The notes beneath the pieces were generated by a model. It was not told where the DNA came from. It ran no database searches and worked only from the letters and a program-made list of their open reading frames with translations. 64,000 nt of DNA from Pseudorhodoplanes sp049324435 (GTDB lineage: Bacteria; Pseudomonadota; Alphaproteobacteria; Rhizobiales; Xanthobacteraceae). The stretch covers positions 1 to 64,000 of the forward strand of contig JBMOOQ010000006.1 of assembly GCA_049324435.1 (NCBI GenBank), in the 5' to 3' direction. The position numbers and the translations under genes were made by a program. Of the stretch, positions 42,883-51,418 are shown piece after piece (within the stretch, counting starts at the first letter, position 1; every line of letters starts with the position of its first letter).

Positions 42883-44309
42883 CGATGGCAAGGATCAACC
42901 GGCGCCGCCTCCTGACCGGCGCTGTAAGCGTGATGGCAGCCGGATCGCTCCCGGTACGGGCAAGCGCCGTCCCGGGCGCGGCGAAGGAATTTCGGCTCGT
43001 TGCCGCGCCCGCGCGCCTGTCGCTCGTCGGCACCCAGCACCCGGCGACGGAGCTGTGGTGTTATGACGGACGCGTTCCCGGGCCGGAAATCCGCATAAGG
43101 CAGGGCGAGCGTTTGCGCGTGCTGGTCGAAAACCGTTTGCCGGACAAAACCACCGTTCACTGGCATGGCATCCGGCTGCCGAACGCAATGGACGGCGTGC
43201 CGCATCTTACGCAAAAACCGATCGCTCCCGGCGCGACCTTCTCCTACGAATTCGATTGCCCCGATGCAGGGACATATTGGTATCACCCCCACGAGAATAG
43301 CTCGGAGCAGGTCGGCCGCGGTCTTTCCGGCCCGCTGATTGTTGAGGAAAGGGGACCCATCGACGTCGACCGCGATATCACATGGATGCTTAGCGACTGG
43401 CGTCTGTTGAAAAACGCCTCGATAAGCGGTGATTTCAAGAACATGCACGATGTTGCTCATGGAGGGCGGATCGGCAATGTCGTCACCGTCAACGGTGCTG
43501 TTCGCGACACATTTGAGGTGCGCGCCGGAGAGCGAATTCGGCTGCGGCTGATCAATGCAGCAAACGCACGGATATTTGCACTGGAGTTCGAGGGCCATGC
43601 GCCCAAGGTGATCGCTCTGGACGGTCAGCCGGTCGAGCCACACGAGCCACCAAACGGACGCGTCGAACTTGGACCGGCTATGCGGGCGGATCTGATTGTG
43701 GACCTGACCGGCGCACCCGGCCAAAGCTTCCGTGTCGTTGATAGGTTTTATGCCAGCCTCAACTACCGACTACTTAATCTTGTTTATAGCGAAGAGCCGC
43801 CGGTGCGCGAGCCTTCTGCTAGGGATCATATTCGTCTTCCTGCCAATCCAATTGCCGAGCCAGCCCTGGACACGGCAGAGCGACATAAGATTGTGCTTGG
43901 GGGCGGGATGATGGGCCAGATGAGGTCTGCCATCCTGGACGGAAAGCGCGCAGATATCCGTGCGCTCTTTCAAAATGGTTTGGCCTGGGCAATCAACGGG
44001 GTAGCCGCGAGGGGCCACGTGCACGAGCCATTCCTGACATGGTCACTGAACCGCTCGTATGTAATCGAGATGGTTAACGAGACAGCCTGGCACCATCCCA
44101 TGCATCTGCATGGTCATTCGTTCAGGGTGTTAAGCAGGAACGGGCACCCGACCCGTTATAAGGAATGGCAGGATACGGTGTTGTTGGCGCCGCGCGAACG
44201 TGTCGAGATCGCCTTGGTCGCGGACAATCCCGGGGACTGGATGTTTCATTGCCACATCTTGGAACATCAAGAAGGCGGCATGATGGGGGTGATCCGGGTC
44301 GTCGTGTGA
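42879..44309 (+). CDS. Multicopper oxidase, three-domain CopA/CueO-like
   Basis: 476 aa. Tat-type leader (INRRRLLTGAVSVMAAG), copper motifs HWHG near 91, HPHENSSEQ near 130, HPMHLHGHSF near 407 and HCHILEHQEGGMM near 461 (HCH-x3-H-x4-M). Unlike the oxidase at 32885 it has three cupredoxin domains and little Met-rich sequence, with GMMGQM near 346 as the main Met cluster. ATGA overlap with cusA makes it part of that operon. Expected role: periplasmic Cu(I) oxidation. Confidence 0.89.
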   Translation: MTMARINRRRLLTGAVSVMAAGSLPVRASAVPGAAKEFRLVAAPARLSLVGTQHPATELWCYDGRVPGPEIRIRQGERLRVLVENRLPDKTTVHWHGIRLPNAMDGVPHLTQKPIAPGATFSYEFDCPDAGTYWYHPHENSSEQVGRGLSGPLIVEERGPIDVDRDITWMLSDWRLLKNASISGDFKNMHDVAHGGRIGNVVTVNGAVRDTFEVRAGERIRLRLINAANARIFALEFEGHAPKVIALDGQPVEPHEPPNGRVELGPAMRADLIVDLTGAPGQSFRVVDRFYASLNYRLLNLVYSEEPPVREPSARDHIRLPANPIAEPALDTAERHKIVLGGGMMGQMRSAILDGKRADIRALFQNGLAWAINGVAARGHVHEPFLTWSLNRSYVIEMVNETAWHHPMHLHGHSFRVLSRNGHPTRYKEWQDTVLLAPRERVEIALVADNPGDWMFHCHILEHQEGGMMGVIRVVV

Positions 44310-44336
44310 CGTCACGATTGGATAAGTGCTCGGTTG

Positions 44337-44819
44337 CTAGCGCACCGCGAGCTCACTCCTACCTTCATAGCGAGCAAAAACGAACTGGCCGCCCGGACCA
44401 AAAGCAATCACGCTGTAGGTTTCGGGCGGCGTGCCTTCGACTTCCATACCCGGCGAGCCGATTGGCATGCCCGGCACCGCAAGACCCCTGACTTTGGGCC
44501 TGTCGCGCAGCAGACGGTGAATGGCGTCCGCAGGTACGTGGCCTTCGATGACGAAGCCTTCGGTTTCCGCAGTATGACAGGATGCGAGGGCGGATGGCAC
44601 GCCGAGCTTTGCCTTCACGCGGTTGATTTGTGGATTATCTATCAGCGCTACGTCAAATCCATTTTCCCGCAAGTGCGTCGCCCACGCGGCGCAACAGCCG
44701 CAATTGGGGTCCTTAGTAACTGTAATCTTCGGCTGCGCGGCGAGAGCAGTCGGAAGAGCAGCAGCCGCAACTACGCATGCTACGTTAAGGACGAAAGCGC
44801 GACGCGGTAATGTCTTCAT
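44337..44819 (-). CDS. DUF411 metal-binding protein
   Basis: 160 aa. Signal peptide of about 28 residues, then DPNCGCCAAW (Cys40, Cys42, Cys43), the hallmark of DUF411 proteins encoded next to copper/silver efflux genes, followed by SCHTAETEGFVIEGHVP and GLAVPGMPIGSPGME. Probably a periplasmic Cu(I)/Ag(I) binder. ATG 44819 is chosen because the signal peptide begins there. It is convergent with the oxidase gene, 27 bp apart. Confidence 0.87.
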   Translation of the reverse strand: MKTLPRRAFVLNVACVVAAAALPTALAAQPKITVTKDPNCGCCAAWATHLRENGFDVALIDNPQINRVKAKLGVPSALASCHTAETEGFVIEGHVPADAIHRLLRDRPKVRGLAVPGMPIGSPGMEVEGTPPETYSVIAFGPGGQFVFARYEGRSELAVR

Positions 44820-45158
44820 AAGACTCCTATACAGCAACCGAGGCAACCACGTAAGCCGTTCGGTTAAATAGTTTGCGAGCAAATGGCTGTATCCCGCGAG
44901 TTCCATCACGCCGCGTTGATCGATAATGCTATGCCAAGCGCAGCAAACGACTAAACCAATGTTCGGGTCGACTTCGTCGGAGTCCTAGATCTTATCGAAA
45001 ATGCAAACAGGAGCAGGACATGGTAGCCAAACGGCGACCAAGAAGTAGTATTCGCTTTCGTCGAATAAGACTGCATAAATAGCTTCGGAAAAATGTCCGA
45101 GACCATTCTTTCGGGAAAAAGAGCCGGGCCGGATAAGCGCCGACATCGACGACCTCCA
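44820..45158. other. Spacer between copper island and phage remnant
   Basis: No supported gene. The base composition drops here compared with the copper operon. The antisense-like frame at 44951-45466 overlaps the terminase and has no family character. Confidence 0.4.
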
Positions 45159-45941
45159 TCAACGCCGTGCATGCGCCCAAAACCGAGCCTCCCACCAAAG
45201 CGAATTTGTAAAGCGCTCCAATCCCTCAAGTGATTCCTTAGTCCAGCCTGTCCATCGCGGATTTTCCGTGATCCAGGCCAAGGCAAACACAGTGGAATCG
45301 ACTTGGTCATCCTTTTTGCCATTTGGGAATGAGAGCATTTCGTGGAGATAAGTGGGAAGCCAGGGCGCATGTTGGGGGAATAGCACAAAGCCGCCCTCAA
45401 TCTTCGCAGTTTGAGAGCGCAACCGCATAATCTTGTCGCCTCCCATTGCGGGCGCTGCTTGAACAATCTGAAATTGTTCCGCGCGGAGTTCCTGGATCAG
45501 CTGCGTGCCAGATGCCTTGTCTTCAATCAATACAACGCGCGCTTTTTGCTCACGTGCCAACTGCCTGACGGCCCGTTTGAGGTCGGGAAACTCCGGTTTG
45601 TCGCGGTAAACATGAAGCAAATAGACATTGCTACTGGTCAGTCCCCAAGTTGTGCACACGCTGTAGTCGGCAAGCTCGGTGTCTTTATTGGCGGTGTCCC
45701 AGGATTGGAACACCATGTCGAACGACTTCGGCAACTGCTCTGGTGTGTAGAAGCGCACCCAGTCGCGTTTAACGATGAAGCCCGCCTCTGGCTCGGGGTT
45801 CTGTTGAAATTGCGCCGCGAAGTTATACGGGGAGGCGGCTCTCAAGGCCTCCAGAGTTTCGCGTGACACGAGACTTGGTTGTAGAACATCACCCTTGCTG
45901 CGGCGAACATCGCGCCACCCATACGGACTCCGAACGATCAT
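45159..45941 (-). CDS. Phage terminase large subunit, nuclease part
   Basis: 260 aa. The RNase H-like nuclease half of a terminase: SPYNFAAQFQQNPEPEAGFIVKRDWVRFY joins to FQSWDTANKDTELADYSV (first acidic residues), VVLIEDKASGTQL, and NGKKDDQVDSTVFAL (last acidic pair). This order matches the C-terminal half of fused large subunits. Its ATG overlaps the stop of the ATPase part by 4 bases in another frame. Confidence 0.82.
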   Translation of the reverse strand: MIVRSPYGWRDVRRSKGDVLQPSLVSRETLEALRAASPYNFAAQFQQNPEPEAGFIVKRDWVRFYTPEQLPKSFDMVFQSWDTANKDTELADYSVCTTWGLTSSNVYLLHVYRDKPEFPDLKRAVRQLAREQKARVVLIEDKASGTQLIQELRAEQFQIVQAAPAMGGDKIMRLRSQTAKIEGGFVLFPQHAPWLPTYLHEMLSFPNGKKDDQVDSTVFALAWITENPRWTGWTKESLEGLERFTNSLWWEARFWAHARR

Positions 45942-46669
45942 GGTTGGTCCTCTTCTGCTATCGCTGGAAAAGATAGTACCCGCCAGCCGTCCTCGTGCTC
46001 CTGAACGTGGGCCACAAGGTCGGCCGCATGTAGCCTCTGCATGACGATGACGATCGAGCCTGTTTCCTGATTGTTCAGCCGGCTCCGGAGAGTGTTGTCG
46101 TACCAGTCGTTCACGGCGTTACGGCGGGCAAGAGACAGCGCCTCGTCCGCCTTCAGCGGGTCATCGATTATGATGATGTCCGCTCCGCGGCCGGTAAGAG
46201 TGCCGCCTACAGAAGTTGACAGCCGAAACCCGCCCTGCGTCGTTTCGAAATCAGCAACAGCTTCTCTACCGCGCGCCAATCTTGTATCGAATAACGCTTC
46301 GTAGAACGGACTCGTCATCAAGCGCCGTGACGCCCGAGCTAAGGCGTCAGACAGTTCCTGCCCGTAGGTAACGGAGAGGATTTGAGCCCAGGGCCGGTGA
46401 CCGAGAACCCAAGCTGGAAACGCCACGGAGGCTGCAAATGATTTCAAGTGCCGCGGAGGCAAATTCAAAATCGTACGTCGTTCCAACCCGAGGTATACGT
46501 CCAGCAATGCCTCAGCGATGAAGTCGTGATGCCAATTGTAATGGTACGTCGCTTGCGGGTGTAGCTCCAAAAACGCGCGATGAATGAACGCACTTGGATC
46601 TTTGCGCAGAATTTCAGCGACCATATGATTGGGTAAGGGCGCCACTTTATGCGAAGGGGTTCGTGCCAT
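45938..46669 (-). CDS. Phage terminase large subunit, ATPase part
   Basis: 243 aa from ATG 46669. NLPPRHLKSFAASVAFPAWVLGHRP holds the Walker A-like loop (PPRHLKS), ADIIIIDDPLKADEA the Walker B with catalytic acid, and IVIVMQRLHAADLVAHV the coupling motif. It ends EEDQP* where single-chain homologues run on into the nuclease half, so the gene is split by a -1 shift at ATGA. It overlaps the DUF5681 gene by 23 bases. Confidence 0.82.
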   Translation of the reverse strand: MARTPSHKVAPLPNHMVAEILRKDPSAFIHRAFLELHPQATYHYNWHHDFIAEALLDVYLGLERRTILNLPPRHLKSFAASVAFPAWVLGHRPWAQILSVTYGQELSDALARASRRLMTSPFYEALFDTRLARGREAVADFETTQGGFRLSTSVGGTLTGRGADIIIIDDPLKADEALSLARRNAVNDWYDNTLRSRLNNQETGSIVIVMQRLHAADLVAHVQEHEDGWRVLSFPAIAEEDQP

Positions 46670-47093
46670 AGGCCCAGAGTCGATCGTGGACGGCCTTGAT
46701 GACCTCCACATCGGCTTCCGACAACGGATATTGGCTGGGACGCGCTGCAGCCGCCCGCGCTTCGATCTCGTCGACCCAGTCAAGGAACTTGAGCATCGCC
46801 TTTGGGTCGCCGGCGGCTGCCTTCGTCGCCAGCTGCATGGTGGTGGCTTGAACTTTCGAAATCTTGCGTTGCTTTCCGTCGATGGTCGCGGTCACCTGAC
46901 CATGCGCAGCCTCCATGATGAGGGTGCTCAGGTTTTTGCTGCCTTTTGGCCGGCCAGCTTTGTTTCCAGACTGCCCCTTTTTGAACTGAGTATGTTTGGG
47001 TGGCTTGGCCCGGCCGATACTATAATCGTCGTCCTTCAGAGCGTGCCGTTTGGCTGTCGCACGCGGATATCTGGGCGCTTTTGACCTAGGCAT
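46647..47093 (-). CDS. DUF5681 protein (small-terminase-like)
   Basis: 148 aa. FKKGQSGNKAGRPKGSKNLSTLI is the DUF5681 hallmark, with a helical rest (ISKVQATTMQLATKAAAGDPKAMLKFLDWV). Such proteins usually precede terminase large subunits in alphaproteobacterial prophages and probably recognise DNA for packaging. Located directly before the terminase. Confidence 0.82.
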   Translation of the reverse strand: MPRSKAPRYPRATAKRHALKDDDYSIGRAKPPKHTQFKKGQSGNKAGRPKGSKNLSTLIMEAAHGQVTATIDGKQRKISKVQATTMQLATKAAAGDPKAMLKFLDWVDEIEARAAAARPSQYPLSEADVEVIKAVHDRLWAYGTNPFA

Positions 47094-47128
47094 TGAGTTG
47101 GACCTTCATCAACATGGGATCGGCGCAA

Positions 47129-47437
47129 TCACCGCCTCCGGCGATCCAATCGGTCGATCAAACTGAGAAGCCGAAACAAGGCTAGCGGATCGCCAGCGTG
47201 GGCTTTGGCGGCTAATTTCAGTACGGTTGCTTGAGCTCTTGAAATCGGGCGCGGCGTCCCGTTTAAAGTCACTGGGATCTGGCCGCGAGCGGCCTGTGTA
47301 AGGAGTGTGCTGCGATTCATGCTGCCCTTCCGTCGTCCGCGTGGGTTTCCAGAGACCCCCTTCTTGAACCGTGAGTGCCTCGGCGGTGTACCGTGCCCCA
47401 CCTCATCATGAGGAGGATCTTCTGAGTTTTCTCCCAC
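47129..47437 (-). CDS. DUF5681 protein, second copy
   Basis: 102 aa. FKKGVSGNPRGRRKGSMNRSTLL and RAQATVLKLAAKAHAGDPLALFRLLSLID align with the neighbour at 46647-47093, which is longer at the C-terminus. Tandem duplication of the DUF5681 gene, 35 bp apart. Confidence 0.78.
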   Translation of the reverse strand: MGENSEDPPHDEVGHGTPPRHSRFKKGVSGNPRGRRKGSMNRSTLLTQAARGQIPVTLNGTPRPISRAQATVLKLAAKAHAGDPLALFRLLSLIDRLDRRRR

Positions 47438-47642
47438 GAGAACTCCTGCTCGTTGCGCCTAGCTGGCCGGTCGCGATTCTATCCCGATCCAGACGACTAA
47501 GAACCCGAAAAAAGGTTATTATTCGGCGTGTACTGTTGCTTTGCGCTCTCAACGGCAAGAACATAGGTCGATTTAGAAGCTTGACAAGAGGTTTTAAAAA
47601 ATAGAGCTTCGAAAAATATTCAACGACGTCGCGGCTGGCTTG

Positions 47643-48332
47643 CTAGGCTCCGCGACCGCGCTTTCGCGGCTTTGATCGCGAAAGCGCTCGGTGCAACGCG
47701 TGCGCTGGGCCTACCAACTCAAAGAATGATGTCGAAATCGCTTTAGTCTGCTTTTGAAAGCGCGCGATCTGTTCCACTCCTCGACATACTGCTGTCGAAA
47801 GCTGCCTTAGGTCGTCGTGAATGGACATTGTGGGCGATACAACGACCAGGAAGACGGGATCGATATTGTCGAATGCCAAAGCGCCAGCTTGAGCATTCTG
47901 CAAAAGCGCTTTTTCGTCGAAAAGCGTGGCTGCGTCTTGAGCCAAAATCCTATGGTGCTGATCTTCGAGCGCGGTACGCTCTCGGCGTAAAACCGAAACG
48001 ACGAAGGTTTGCGGCCACCCATGCGCGAGTAGTCGCAATCCGAGATGCACCGCAAATGCCTCATACGGCGTAAACCAGATTTCTACACCTTTGCCCGGCG
48101 CCTCTTCACTGTAAAACGCGTACCGATTTTCCTCAGCGTCTTTCGATCGCGGTTTTCGTCCGAGGTTACGGTCCGTGTCCAATAGCCGCTTGATGCGCGT
48201 TCGCAGTGCGGCACCGTGCTTTCTACCGTCTTCGCCCGATAGGAGAGCAATCGCCTCCTCAATCTGGTTTCGCTTGAAAGCTTCCACGGTGTCCGCCGTA
48301 CTCAGAGGTTTGAATTCGACCCAATAAAGCAT
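47643..48332 (-). CDS. Hypothetical protein
   Basis: 229 aa, soluble, mixed charge, no signal or membrane segment. FKRNQIEEAIALLSGEDGRK near the start and a lysine/arginine-rich end (SRSKPRKRGRGA). No family recognised. Location between DUF5681 and the ParB-methyltransferase suggests a phage or island gene. Confidence 0.6.
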   Translation of the reverse strand: MLYWVEFKPLSTADTVEAFKRNQIEEAIALLSGEDGRKHGAALRTRIKRLLDTDRNLGRKPRSKDAEENRYAFYSEEAPGKGVEIWFTPYEAFAVHLGLRLLAHGWPQTFVVSVLRRERTALEDQHHRILAQDAATLFDEKALLQNAQAGALAFDNIDPVFLVVVSPTMSIHDDLRQLSTAVCRGVEQIARFQKQTKAISTSFFELVGPAHALHRALSRSKPRKRGRGA

Positions 48333-48532
48333 ACGTGCAGGTTACAATAGGTTAAGTCAACCGGCTCGCCATGGAAACGGTTAGCCGTTCAGCCGAAGGC
48401 TGTCCTCGACCCTCGGCCCACCGCAGCCGCCACAGCGGTAGACGATCCCTGATCACGAAAACGGCGGCCTCGTGCGCAGCTATCAATAATCAAGACGTAA
48501 TAACTTCGACCCAATACTCTGCGTTGCCACGC

Positions 48533-49912
48533 CTATTTGCGCGTTCTTTTTGAACGGGCCTTACGCGCGCCTTTGCCTTTCTTGGCTGGGGCGGCTTTTT
48601 CAACAATCTGCTTTTCCGTTCGTTCACCTCTCACCCGGTCAAAGGCTAGTCCAGAATCAACGTGTATGGCCGTAATCCCATAAACCTCATCAAACCTCTG
48701 AATGGCGACGTCGACGTAGTGGGGGTCTAGTTCGATTCCGTAGCCGCGTCGGCCAGTCTTCTCGGCGGCAAGCAGGGTCGTGCCGCTGCCGGCGAACGCG
48801 TCGAGTACAATGCCGCCGCGTTTCGAGCAGTCGAGGATCGCGTCACTCACGAGCGCGAGAGGTTTGGTCGTCGGATGACCAGCGAGCGCGACATCCCGAT
48901 CCTTGCCGAAACTACTCATGCTCGGGTAAGGCCAGATATTCGTTCTGTTCCGTCCAAAGCGACCGAGTTCGACATTATTGATATGCTTTGCGCGGCCACG
49001 CTTATAGACAAAAATCAACTCATGAGCGGACCGATACAAAGAGCCCATTCCGGCGTTGCTCTTCGACCAGACGCAGAGATTCTTGAATTCGTCATAGGCT
49101 GCATCAGCCGCGTCGGCCAATTCGCGTACGTGACGCCAATCCATACAGATAAAATGGATCGAGCCGTCAATGCTGAAATCCGCCAAGTTTGTGAGAGCGC
49201 TCTTCAAGAAGCTTGTGAATTCGCGCTCGCTCATCTCGCCGGAAGCCATTGCGAATTCGCGGTGCTTAACTTTACCGAGGCCTGAAACGTTGCCCTCAAT
49301 CCGAACGTTATAGGGCGGGTCGGTGAACACCATCTGCGCGCGTTTGCCGCGCAGAAGCCCTTCGTAAGTTTTCGGCTTCAGAGCATCTCCGCACACCAGA
49401 AAATGATCGCCGATCCGCCAACAGTCACCTGAGCGAGATATGGCCGAGGTCGAGCGATCGATTTCGGGGATTTCGTCCGCTTCGTCGGGCTCGGCACCAC
49501 TGGCTTCACCTATGATGATATCGATTTCGGCCGTGTCAAAGCCAGTCACCGTGACGTCGAAATTTGGCTGCACGGCGAGTTCCTGTAATTCCAGGGCAAG
49601 CAGCTCTCGATTCCAGCCCGCCTTCTCGGCCAGCCGATTGTCCGCAATTACATACGCGCGGATCTGCGCAGGGGAGAGGTAGTCGACGCGGACGGTTGGG
49701 ACATCCGACATGCCAACGGATATAGCGGCCTCGACGCGCGCATGGCCGGCAACGATCCCGTCAGAGCCGTCAAGCAAAACCGGGTTGATGAATCCGAATT
49801 CTTGGATGCTAGCGGCGATCTGCTTGATCTGGCGCGGAGTGTGAGTTCGAGGATTTGTTGGTCGGGCTTTGAGCTTCCGCGGGTCCTTGTATTTGATCGT
49901 CAGCGTTCTCAC
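48533..49912 (-). CDS. ParB-domain DNA methyltransferase
   Basis: 459 aa. N-terminal ParB/Srx-like domain (about 1-110, with GIVAGHARVEAA) and a beta-class N6-adenine/N4-cytosine methyltransferase: TDPPYNV near residue 198, then the SAM loop DAFAGSGTTLLAAEKTGRRGYGIELDPHYVDVAIQRF near 385. A Lys/Arg-rich tail follows. GTG 49912 with GGAGGT 6 bases upstream is preferred to the ATG-less extension. Typical orphan phage methyltransferase; no restriction enzyme is visible. Confidence 0.86.
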   Translation of the reverse strand: MRTLTIKYKDPRKLKARPTNPRTHTPRQIKQIAASIQEFGFINPVLLDGSDGIVAGHARVEAAISVGMSDVPTVRVDYLSPAQIRAYVIADNRLAEKAGWNRELLALELQELAVQPNFDVTVTGFDTAEIDIIIGEASGAEPDEADEIPEIDRSTSAISRSGDCWRIGDHFLVCGDALKPKTYEGLLRGKRAQMVFTDPPYNVRIEGNVSGLGKVKHREFAMASGEMSEREFTSFLKSALTNLADFSIDGSIHFICMDWRHVRELADAADAAYDEFKNLCVWSKSNAGMGSLYRSAHELIFVYKRGRAKHINNVELGRFGRNRTNIWPYPSMSSFGKDRDVALAGHPTTKPLALVSDAILDCSKRGGIVLDAFAGSGTTLLAAEKTGRRGYGIELDPHYVDVAIQRFDEVYGITAIHVDSGLAFDRVRGERTEKQIVEKAAPAKKGKGARKARSKRTRK

Positions 49913-50357
49913 GTTGACCTCCAGCGCCGAGGTTCCGAAGCACGCGGACCGACAAAAATGGCGAATCAAATACAGGGAAGCATTCCCTGATATTCTCGCG
50001 AAAGTTGCCTGATACGCAAAACCTATCCCTGTTCTTTTTCACAGAGAAAAAGCTCGGAAAGGCCTGTCAAACCGACGCTTTTGGCACTTTGAGCGATGCG
50101 TCGAGGATTTTTCGGCGGTTTTCCCTGTATTTTTCCCTGTTTCAGCGAAAGCAAAGTCGGAGACTGGTTCGATACGCACTGCGTCGCCAGCCAGTTCTAA
50201 GTTTTTGATATTGAAAGTTTATTTTAAAATCTTACAGCGCAGATCTCGTCCGATTTTCTGGGGAAGTTCAGTGGTTGCGGTATGAGGGTTATGTTACCTC
50301 ACTTTCGCCGTTCCTGACTGGAACGTGCCTATTTGACATACTGATGACGCTCAGTCG
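49913..50357. other. AT-rich spacer with repeated TTCCCTG motifs
   Basis: 445 bp without a supported gene. GGGAAGCATTCCC (about 49977-49989) is an inverted repeat, and TTCCCTGTATTTTTCCCTG (about 50120-50140) a direct repeat of the same heptamer. Similar TTCCCTG tracts border mobile DNA in related genomes (recollection), so this may mark the right edge of the phage remnant. Confidence 0.4.
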
Positions 50358-51386
50358 TCAGGCTGAATGAAGCTTCTCGATCGCGTCGAACAGCGCGCGA
50401 ACCTCCTGCTCCACGATTTCGCGGACGATAAAGATCATCCGGCTCGCTTGGTCTTGACCTGGCCATGTCTGCAATTCCACGGGCGGGTGCGCGAGGTGTT
50501 GCACGAACTGTACCGCCACTGGACCCTTGCATCCCTCAATCGCAAGCAAGCCTTTGGCCCGCAGGATGTCGCCGCCCCGCAAGGCAAGCAATGTGTCCAT
50601 GGCCCGCGCGAAAACCGGCCAGGCAAGCGGCCGCTTCCAGGAGAGAGTGAAGCTGCGGACACCGTCGCTATGAGTGACCTCCGCGATCGCTTCGGCCCTG
50701 AACCCCGGACTGCGTTGCGCGGTGGCAAAGATGGACAGATCGACGTCTCCCGCCACTGCGTTCACAAAACGAGCGCGCGGATTGAGATCGTGCAATCGGG
50801 CCGCAAGCGTTTCGGACGCGTCCGCGCCGACAAGGTCCGATTTCGAAATCACGATGATATCCGCTAATAGCGCTTGTTGCCGCGCTTCAGGGAAGCGCTC
50901 AAGCGTCGACAGCCCGTTCAATGCGTCCGCTACGGCGATCACGCGATCTACGTGACATTCGCCGCCGAGCGCGCGGTCTGTCGCAAAGGTTCTAAGAATA
51001 GGTCCAGGCTCGGCAAGTCCGGAGGTTTCGATCAATATACGATTGAAATACGGAACGAGCCCGCGTTCGCGATCCGAGATCAGCTGCCGCAAAACCACCT
51101 GAAGATCAGAACGGAAATTGCAACACAGACAGCCATTGCCCAAAAGCACTGTCTGGTCGGCGCTCGGCCGCAGCAACGCATCATCGATACCTACATCGCC
51201 AAATTCGTTGACCACGACAGCGGTTCCATGTCCTTCGGCGCTACCGAGAAACCGCTTAATTAAAGTGGTTTTCCCTGCGCCCAGAAAGCCGGTCACTACG
51301 ATGACCGGAAGACGCGCGCCCCGCTCGTGCCTGAGCGACCGGCCGAACAAACCCGCATCCGGAGAACGGAACCACTGCTGCATCAT
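50358..51386 (-). CDS. CobW/COG0523-family GTPase (metal chaperone)
   Basis: 342 aa. GTPase with Walker A GFLGAGKTT (33-41), NEFGDVGIDD, the metal motif GCLCC (86-89), and SKSD as NKxD equivalent; C-terminal CobW_C domain from about 235. COG0523 proteins insert metal (Zn, Fe, Co) into target enzymes. Last gene of a leftward operon with a propeller protein and an ABC importer; no metalloenzyme target is visible. Confidence 0.88.
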   Translation of the reverse strand: MMQQWFRSPDAGLFGRSLRHERGARLPVIVVTGFLGAGKTTLIKRFLGSAEGHGTAVVVNEFGDVGIDDALLRPSADQTVLLGNGCLCCNFRSDLQVVLRQLISDRERGLVPYFNRILIETSGLAEPGPILRTFATDRALGGECHVDRVIAVADALNGLSTLERFPEARQQALLADIIVISKSDLVGADASETLAARLHDLNPRARFVNAVAGDVDLSIFATAQRSPGFRAEAIAEVTHSDGVRSFTLSWKRPLAWPVFARAMDTLLALRGGDILRAKGLLAIEGCKGPVAVQFVQHLAHPPVELQTWPGQDQASRMIFIVREIVEQEVRALFDAIEKLHSA

Positions 51387-51418
51387 CTCAATCCGGTTCG
51401 CTCACCGTCCGCCGGATG

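Noticed and set aside
44951..45466. 171-codon leftward frame overlapping the terminase
   Set aside because: Shadow of the terminase nuclease gene in another frame.
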